DNA from: Opitutaceae bacterium
Lineage (GTDB): Bacteria; Verrucomicrobiota; Verrucomicrobiia; Opitutales; Opitutaceae
Length of the DNA stretch: 36,365 bases
Direction of reading: 5' to 3'
Assembly: GCA_016795545.1 (NCBI GenBank)
Contig: JAEUGX010000009.1
Location: 1 to 36,365, forward strand
A model generated the notes under the pieces. That model saw nothing but the letters and a program-made list of their open reading frames with translations, searched no databases and was not told where the DNA came from. The stretch's first letter is position 1, and every line of letters starts with the position of its first letter. The translations under genes and the position numbers were made by a program. Shown one piece after another: positions 32,857-36,365 of this stretch.

Positions 32857-32869
32857 TCGTCCGCTCCGC

Positions 32870-32891
32870 GCCGCCGCCCTCGGGCGGCGGC
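32870..32891 (+). terminator. GC hairpin just after the receptor gene
   Basis: A perfect 10-bp stem (32870-32879 with 32882-32891) with a TC loop, effectively a CTCG tetraloop, starts 14 bases after the receptor stop. No T-run follows. Probably a stability or partial-termination element that lets the receptor mRNA outlast the downstream genes. Confidence 0.45.
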
Positions 32892-32913
32892 ATCCGGATG
32901 CGAGATCTTCGCG

Positions 32914-32950
32914 TGATCCGGCGTTCCCTCATACGAAGGACGCCGGATCA
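32914..32950 (+). terminator. Long inverted repeat before the SGNH gene
   Basis: Eleven-base arms (TGATCCGGCGT at 32914-32924 and its complement at 32940-32950) enclose a 15-base loop, extendable by CC/GG past a bulge. It is followed by ATTGCTTCTGG rather than a clean T-run. Together with the preceding hairpin it marks a likely break between the receptor and the downstream enzyme genes. Confidence 0.45.
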
Positions 32951-32992
32951 TTGCTTCTGGACCCTCAACTTCACCCCGCTTTCTTCCGCCGC

Positions 32993-33787
32993 ATGACGCC
33001 GTATCCGTCTCTCCCCGCCGGCCGGAACCGGACCGGCGCCTGGACTAGGCTGCTGGCGTTCCTCTTCGCCGCCTGCGCGGCCCCGCTGGCGCTGCCGGGA
33101 TCGGAACCCGCCCCGCCGCGCGGGTTCGCCGGCTTCCAGGCCCTCGATCCGGCCCTGCTGCCGGCCCTGGAGCCGGTGCCGTCGGTGCCAGGACGCCCGC
33201 GGGTGCTCCTGCTCGGCGACTCGATTTCCATCGCCTACACCCTGGCGGTCCGCGCCCACCTGGAGGGGCGCGCCACCGTGCACCGCCCGCCCGAAAACTG
33301 CGGCTCCACCGCCTACGGTCTCGAGCGTCTCGCTGACTGGCTCGGGACCGGCCCGTGGGCGGTCATTCATTTCAACTTCGGCCTGCACGATCTCAAGTAC
33401 CTCGACGCGCAGGGCAACTACGTCTCGCCCGCGGAGGGCCGCCAGGTCGCCTCCCCCGAGGAGTACGGCCGGAACCTCCGCGCCCTCGTCCGCCGCCTCC
33501 GCGCCACCGGCGCCGCGCTCATCTTCGCCACCACCACGCCGGTGCCCGCGGGCACCAAGGGCCGGGTCGAGGGCGGCGAGGCCGCCTACAACGAGGTCGC
33601 CCTCGCCGTCATGCGCGAGGCAGGCGTGACCGTCGACGACCTGCACGCCTTCGTCCGCGGCCGCCTCGCCGGCCTCCAGCTTCCCCACAACGTCCACTTC
33701 ACCCCCGCCGGCTCCGACGAGCTTGCGCGGGAGGTGGCCCGCCACATCACCGCCGCCCTCGATCATGAGCTGCCCCGCCATCACTGA
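32993..33787 (+). CDS. Exported SGNH/GDSL-type hydrolase
   Basis: A 264-residue SGNH-fold esterase. The N-terminus is basic then hydrophobic (RLLAFLFAACAAPLALPGSE), predicting export to the periplasm. Block I is LLLGDSISIAYT with the nucleophile Ser. The block III region is HFNFGLHDLKY, where GLHD replaces GxND. The block V region is LPHNVHFTPAGSDEL with the catalytic His; the residue three before it, Asp in most SGNH enzymes, is His here. Family relatives with GDSIS...FNFGLHDL are common in Verrucomicrobia and Planctomycetes and are probably sugar O-esterases. De-esterification of an imported glycan fits its place after the receptor. The end overlaps the next gene by 23 bases. Confidence 0.88.
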   Translation: MTPYPSLPAGRNRTGAWTRLLAFLFAACAAPLALPGSEPAPPRGFAGFQALDPALLPALEPVPSVPGRPRVLLLGDSISIAYTLAVRAHLEGRATVHRPPENCGSTAYGLERLADWLGTGPWAVIHFNFGLHDLKYLDAQGNYVSPAEGRQVASPEEYGRNLRALVRRLRATGAALIFATTTPVPAGTKGRVEGGEAAYNEVALAVMREAGVTVDDLHAFVRGRLAGLQLPHNVHFTPAGSDELAREVARHITAALDHELPRHH

Positions 33788-34676
33788 CGCCTCCGCCGCC
33801 ATCCTCGCCACCGCCGTCGTGCCGTGGACCGATCGCCTCGAACTCGACGAGGAGCGGTTCCGCCGCGAGGTCGCGACCATCGCCCGCGGCCTCACCCGCC
33901 ACATCTACCTTTTCGGCACGGCGGGGGAGGGCTACGCCGTCACCGACCGGCAGTTCGACCGGATCACCGCCGCCTTCTGGCAGGCCAGCCGCGAAAACGA
34001 CGTCGTGCCCATGATCGGCGTCATCTCGCTGTCGCTGCCCACCATCATCGAGCGGATCGAGCGGGCCCGCGCGCTCGGCTTCCGCCAGTTCCAGCTCTCC
34101 CTCCCGTCGTGGGGGCCGCTCAACGACCGCGAGCTCGACGTATTCTTCGCCGAGACCTGCGGCCGCTTCCCCGACTGCCATTTCCACCACTACAACCTGC
34201 TCCGCACGAAACGCCTCCTGACCTCGGTGGAATACCGCCGGATCGCCGCGGCGCACCCGAACTTCATCGGCGTCAAGGCCAGCACCAGCGACCCCGCCGT
34301 CATCGCCGACCTGCTCACCATGTCGCCGCGCGTGCGCTTCTTCATGACCGAGATCGGCTACGCGATCGCCCGCCGCACCCACGATGTCGGCCTGCTGATC
34401 TCCCTGGCTTCCGTCCACTACGCGAAGGCCCGCGCCTACGTCGCGGGCAGCGACGCCGAGCGCGCCGTGGCGGTCGAGGAGTTCCGCGCCATGGGCGCCA
34501 CCCTCCGCGAGATCTCCGGCACGCGCCTCCACATCGACGGCGCCTACGACAAGATGCTCTACAAGCTGAACGATCCCGATTTTCCGCTGCGCCTGCTGCC
34601 GCCGTACGCCTACGCCACCGACGAGGATTTCGCGCGCTTCCGCGCCGCGCTGCCGCCCGCCTGGCGGCAGGCGTGA
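33765..34676 (+). CDS. DapA-family aldolase/lyase (dihydrodipicolinate synthase-like)
   Basis: A 303-residue class I TIM-barrel enzyme forming a Schiff base with a 2-keto acid. The signature GTAGEGYAVT (51-60), Y143 in HHYNLLRT and the Schiff-base K171 in FIGVKAST are present; the Tyr-Lys spacing (28) equals that of DapA (Y133, K161). Without lysine-biosynthesis neighbours, a catabolic role such as 2-keto-3-deoxy-sugar-acid aldolase or keto-deoxy-glucarate dehydratase is likelier. Its ATG at 33765 lies inside the SGNH gene end (23-base overlap), so the two are translationally coupled. Another aldolase, HpcH/HpaI type, lies in the divergent operon, implying two cleavage steps or two substrates. 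Confidence 0.9.
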   Translation: MSCPAITDASAAILATAVVPWTDRLELDEERFRREVATIARGLTRHIYLFGTAGEGYAVTDRQFDRITAAFWQASRENDVVPMIGVISLSLPTIIERIERARALGFRQFQLSLPSWGPLNDRELDVFFAETCGRFPDCHFHHYNLLRTKRLLTSVEYRRIAAAHPNFIGVKASTSDPAVIADLLTMSPRVRFFMTEIGYAIARRTHDVGLLISLASVHYAKARAYVAGSDAERAVAVEEFRAMGATLREISGTRLHIDGAYDKMLYKLNDPDFPLRLLPPYAYATDEDFARFRAALPPAWRQA

Positions 34677-34719
34677 GCGGCCGCGCCCCCCGGCCTCCCG
34701 CCGTCCGATCCCTTCCCTC

Positions 34720-35559
34720 ATGCCCGCCTCCGCCCCGCTCCGCCCGCTCTGGATCTTCGCCACGCTCTGGACCCTGCGCCAGTACCCGACCCGGGCCCGC
34801 GAGTGGCCGTGGGCCCGCAAGTTCGCCGCCATCCGGGACGCCGGGTTCGACGGCGTTTTCTCGCCGCCGCTGCCGGTCCTGGCCGAGCGGGGCGACCTGC
34901 GCTACCTGGCGGTGACGAGCATCGATGCCGCCGCGAAGGCGGCGCCCGCCTTTGCGGCCGCCCGCGCCCTCGGCGCCGTCGCTATCGACGTGCAGCTCGG
35001 CGACTACGACACCCCGCTGGCCGACGCCGTCGCGCTGGCGGTCCGGATCCGGGACGTCGCCCGCGACACGGGCCTGCCGTTCGCGGTCGAGACGCATCGC
35101 GACACCTTCACCGAGACCCCCGAGGCCACCCTGGCGCTGGCCCGCGGCTTCCGGCAGGCCACCGGCGAGACCCTGCCGCTCTGCCTGGACCACTCGCACT
35201 TCGCCGTCGTCCGGCACTTCGCGCCGGGCACCTTCTGGGACCGCCTGCGCGAGCCGGCGGAACTCCTGGCGGCGGCGGCGCAGTTCCACCTCCGGCCCTT
35301 CAACGGACACCACTGCCAGATCCCCGTGCTCGACGCCGCCGGCCGCCGGACCCCCGAGTACCGCGACTGGCGCAACTACGCCGAGTCCCTGCTGGCCTAC
35401 CTGCGGGCGCAGCCGGCGACGACCCCCGTCCTGGCCGTGCCCGAGCTCGGCCACGCCGCGCCGGCCTACGGCCTGAGCTGCTTCGGCGACACCTGGCGCG
35501 ACGCGCAGGCGGTCCTGCGCGACCTGCGGGCCGCCTGGCGCCGCCCCGGCGCCGCCTGA
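34720..35559 (+). CDS. Sugar-phosphate isomerase/epimerase-like TIM-barrel protein
   Basis: A 279-residue protein of the xylose-isomerase-like TIM-barrel superfamily (PF01261). Metal-site motifs are seen as FAVETHRDTFTE (Glu and His), CLDHSHFAVV (Asp and His), LRPFNGHHCQ (His) and AVPELGHAAP (Glu). Members isomerise or epimerise sugars and keto-sugars, or cleave inositol and related compounds. The N-terminus LWIFATLWTLRQYPTRAREW, with several Trp, is less typical. It lies 43 bases after the DapA-like gene and 23 before the dehydratase. The leader CCCTTCCCTC is pyrimidine-rich. Likely cytosolic. Substrate not identifiable. Confidence 0.82.
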   Translation: MPASAPLRPLWIFATLWTLRQYPTRAREWPWARKFAAIRDAGFDGVFSPPLPVLAERGDLRYLAVTSIDAAAKAAPAFAAARALGAVAIDVQLGDYDTPLADAVALAVRIRDVARDTGLPFAVETHRDTFTETPEATLALARGFRQATGETLPLCLDHSHFAVVRHFAPGTFWDRLREPAELLAAAAQFHLRPFNGHHCQIPVLDAAGRRTPEYRDWRNYAESLLAYLRAQPATTPVLAVPELGHAAPAYGLSCFGDTWRDAQAVLRDLRAAWRRPGAA

Positions 35560-35582
35560 AAATACCCCGTCCCGCTTTCCGC

Positions 35583-36365
35583 ATGAAAATAACCGACGTC
35601 CGCACCATCCTGCTCACCGGCCCGTGCACCAACGACCCCTTCCTGCGCGAGGCGCGGAAGCTCCGCAGCGCCGCTTTCATCGAGATCCTCACTGACGGCC
35701 CCCACACGGGCATCGGCGAGACCTATGCCGGCTATTTCTGCCCCGAAACCGTCCCCGCCATCGTCGACTTTTTCAAACCGATCCTCGTCGGCCAGAACGT
35801 CGACAACATCCCCGAGCTGTGGGACCGGATGTACCGCTGCGGCAACTTCTGGTGCCGCGTCGGCCTGGGCACCGTGGTCCTCAACGGCATCGAGGCCGCC
35901 CTGTGGGACCTGAAGGGCAAGCTGGCCGGGCTGCCGGTGCACGCGCTCCTGGGCGGCAGCAAGCACGCCAAGCTGCCCTGCTACGCCACCGGCGGCCCCG
36001 CCAACTACCCGAAGGAGCGCCTGGCGAAAAAGATGGATCACTACTTCTCCCTCGGCTTCCGCGGCCTGAAGGTCGGCGCGGGCAGCTTTTCCGCGGAGCA
36101 GGGGTGGTACACCCCGATGACGCCGGCCGCGGCGGCCGACTTCGAGGCCGACAAGGTCGCGTTCATGCGCCGGCACGCCGGGCCCGACGCCTGGATCATG
36201 CTCGACGGGCACATGGGCAACAGCCCCGGGGAAACCTGGAACGTCGAGATCGCCACCGCGGTCTGCCGGGCGCTCGAGCCCTACAACCTCTTCTTTTTCG
36301 AGGAGCCGCTGCACTACACCGACCCGTGGGGCTACGCCGAGCTCTGCCGCGCCACGACGGTGCCG
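35583..36365 (+). CDS. Enolase-superfamily acid-sugar dehydratase/racemase (partial, cut at right edge)
   Basis: The 261 visible residues are the N-terminal two thirds of a mandelate racemase/muconate-lactonizing-type protein, which usually has about 380-400. The N-terminal capping domain contains FIEILTDGPHTGIGETYAGY. The barrel shows GIEAALWDLKGKLAGLPVHA, then K163 in RGLKVGAG (likely general base), D208 in IMLDGHMGNS (metal ligand, DGH) and the Glu pair in FFFEEPLHYTD (E240-E241). Acid-sugar dehydratases of this group convert aldonates or uronic acid derivatives to 2-keto-3-deoxy acids, which the adjacent DapA-like aldolase could cleave. The catalytic His-Asp dyad would lie beyond the edge. 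ATG at 35583. Confidence 0.9.
   Translation, partial: MKITDVRTILLTGPCTNDPFLREARKLRSAAFIEILTDGPHTGIGETYAGYFCPETVPAIVDFFKPILVGQNVDNIPELWDRMYRCGNFWCRVGLGTVVLNGIEAALWDLKGKLAGLPVHALLGGSKHAKLPCYATGGPANYPKERLAKKMDHYFSLGFRGLKVGAGSFSAEQGWYTPMTPAAAADFEADKVAFMRRHAGPDAWIMLDGHMGNSPGETWNVEIATAVCRALEPYNLFFFEEPLHYTDPWGYAELCRATTVP

Noticed and set aside
33765..34676. Naming the DapA-like gene dapA
   Set aside because: Catalytic Tyr and Lys are present, but context is sugar-acid catabolism and the family includes many keto-acid aldolases.

Overview
The window is GC-rich, densely coding DNA with no gene-free stretch over 300 bases. I saw no tRNA, rRNA, CRISPR or mobile element. The largest intergenic gaps are the coxB/cupredoxin divergent gap (2641-2846) and the leader of the TonB-dependent receptor (30467-30657). 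The gene families suggest a Gram-negative verrucomicrobial bacterium, probably Opitutaceae-like: a TonB-dependent receptor whose N-terminus has the ILTLSKFEV...KGY form, an SGNH hydrolase of the GDSIS/FNFGLHDL type, a GxG-poor Gfo/Idh oxidoreductase, and an aerobic caa3-type oxidase. This placement is inferred from recognisable family style, not from a marker gene. Almost every start codon lacks a Shine-Dalgarno sequence and follows a pyrimidine-rich leader instead.

Region 1 (1-7878) is a terminal-oxidase locus. Cytochrome c oxidase subunit I (cut by the left edge) and a subunit II fused to cytochrome c lie on the minus strand. A blue-copper lipoprotein faces them on the plus strand and ends in a strong terminator. 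A minus-strand unit, ctaA-ctaB-DUF420, makes heme A and probably helps assembly. Divergent from it are a SCO-type copper chaperone fused to a CusF-like domain and a membrane-anchored protein with a duplicated His motif. Together these supply the Cu and heme A chemistry of the oxidase.

Region 2 (7966-12791) is a run of minus-strand housekeeping genes: an MBL-fold hydrolase with an altered metal motif, a short AMP nucleosidase, a secreted PhoD-type phosphatase, and lipB followed by lipA.

Region 3 (12866-24432) is a catabolic locus around an IclR-family regulator. On the minus strand are an amidohydrolase and two tandem ACS-type MFS carriers. On the plus strand are iclR, a class III aminotransferase, an MlrC-like M81 hydrolase, RidA, an FAH-family hydrolase, a HisD-like dehydrogenase, a 3-hydroxybutyrate-dehydrogenase-like SDR and an aldo/keto reductase. 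A perfect 17-bp palindrome lies in the divergent promoter gap.

Region 4 (24463-36365) is a second catabolic locus around a GntR/FCD regulator. The minus-strand operon holds two Gfo/Idh/MocA oxidoreductases, an HpcH/HpaI aldolase, two SDRs and a CBM9-like protein with no signal peptide. The plus strand carries gntR, a TonB-dependent receptor, an exported SGNH hydrolase, a DapA-family aldolase/lyase, a TIM-barrel isomerase-like protein and an enolase-superfamily dehydratase cut by the right edge. The same palindrome, TGTATACA, occurs in front of gntR/Gfo and in front of the receptor. Together the genes look like uptake, de-esterification, oxidation, dehydration and aldol cleavage of an unusual sugar acid or aminated sugar acid. 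The substrate cannot be read from the sequence.
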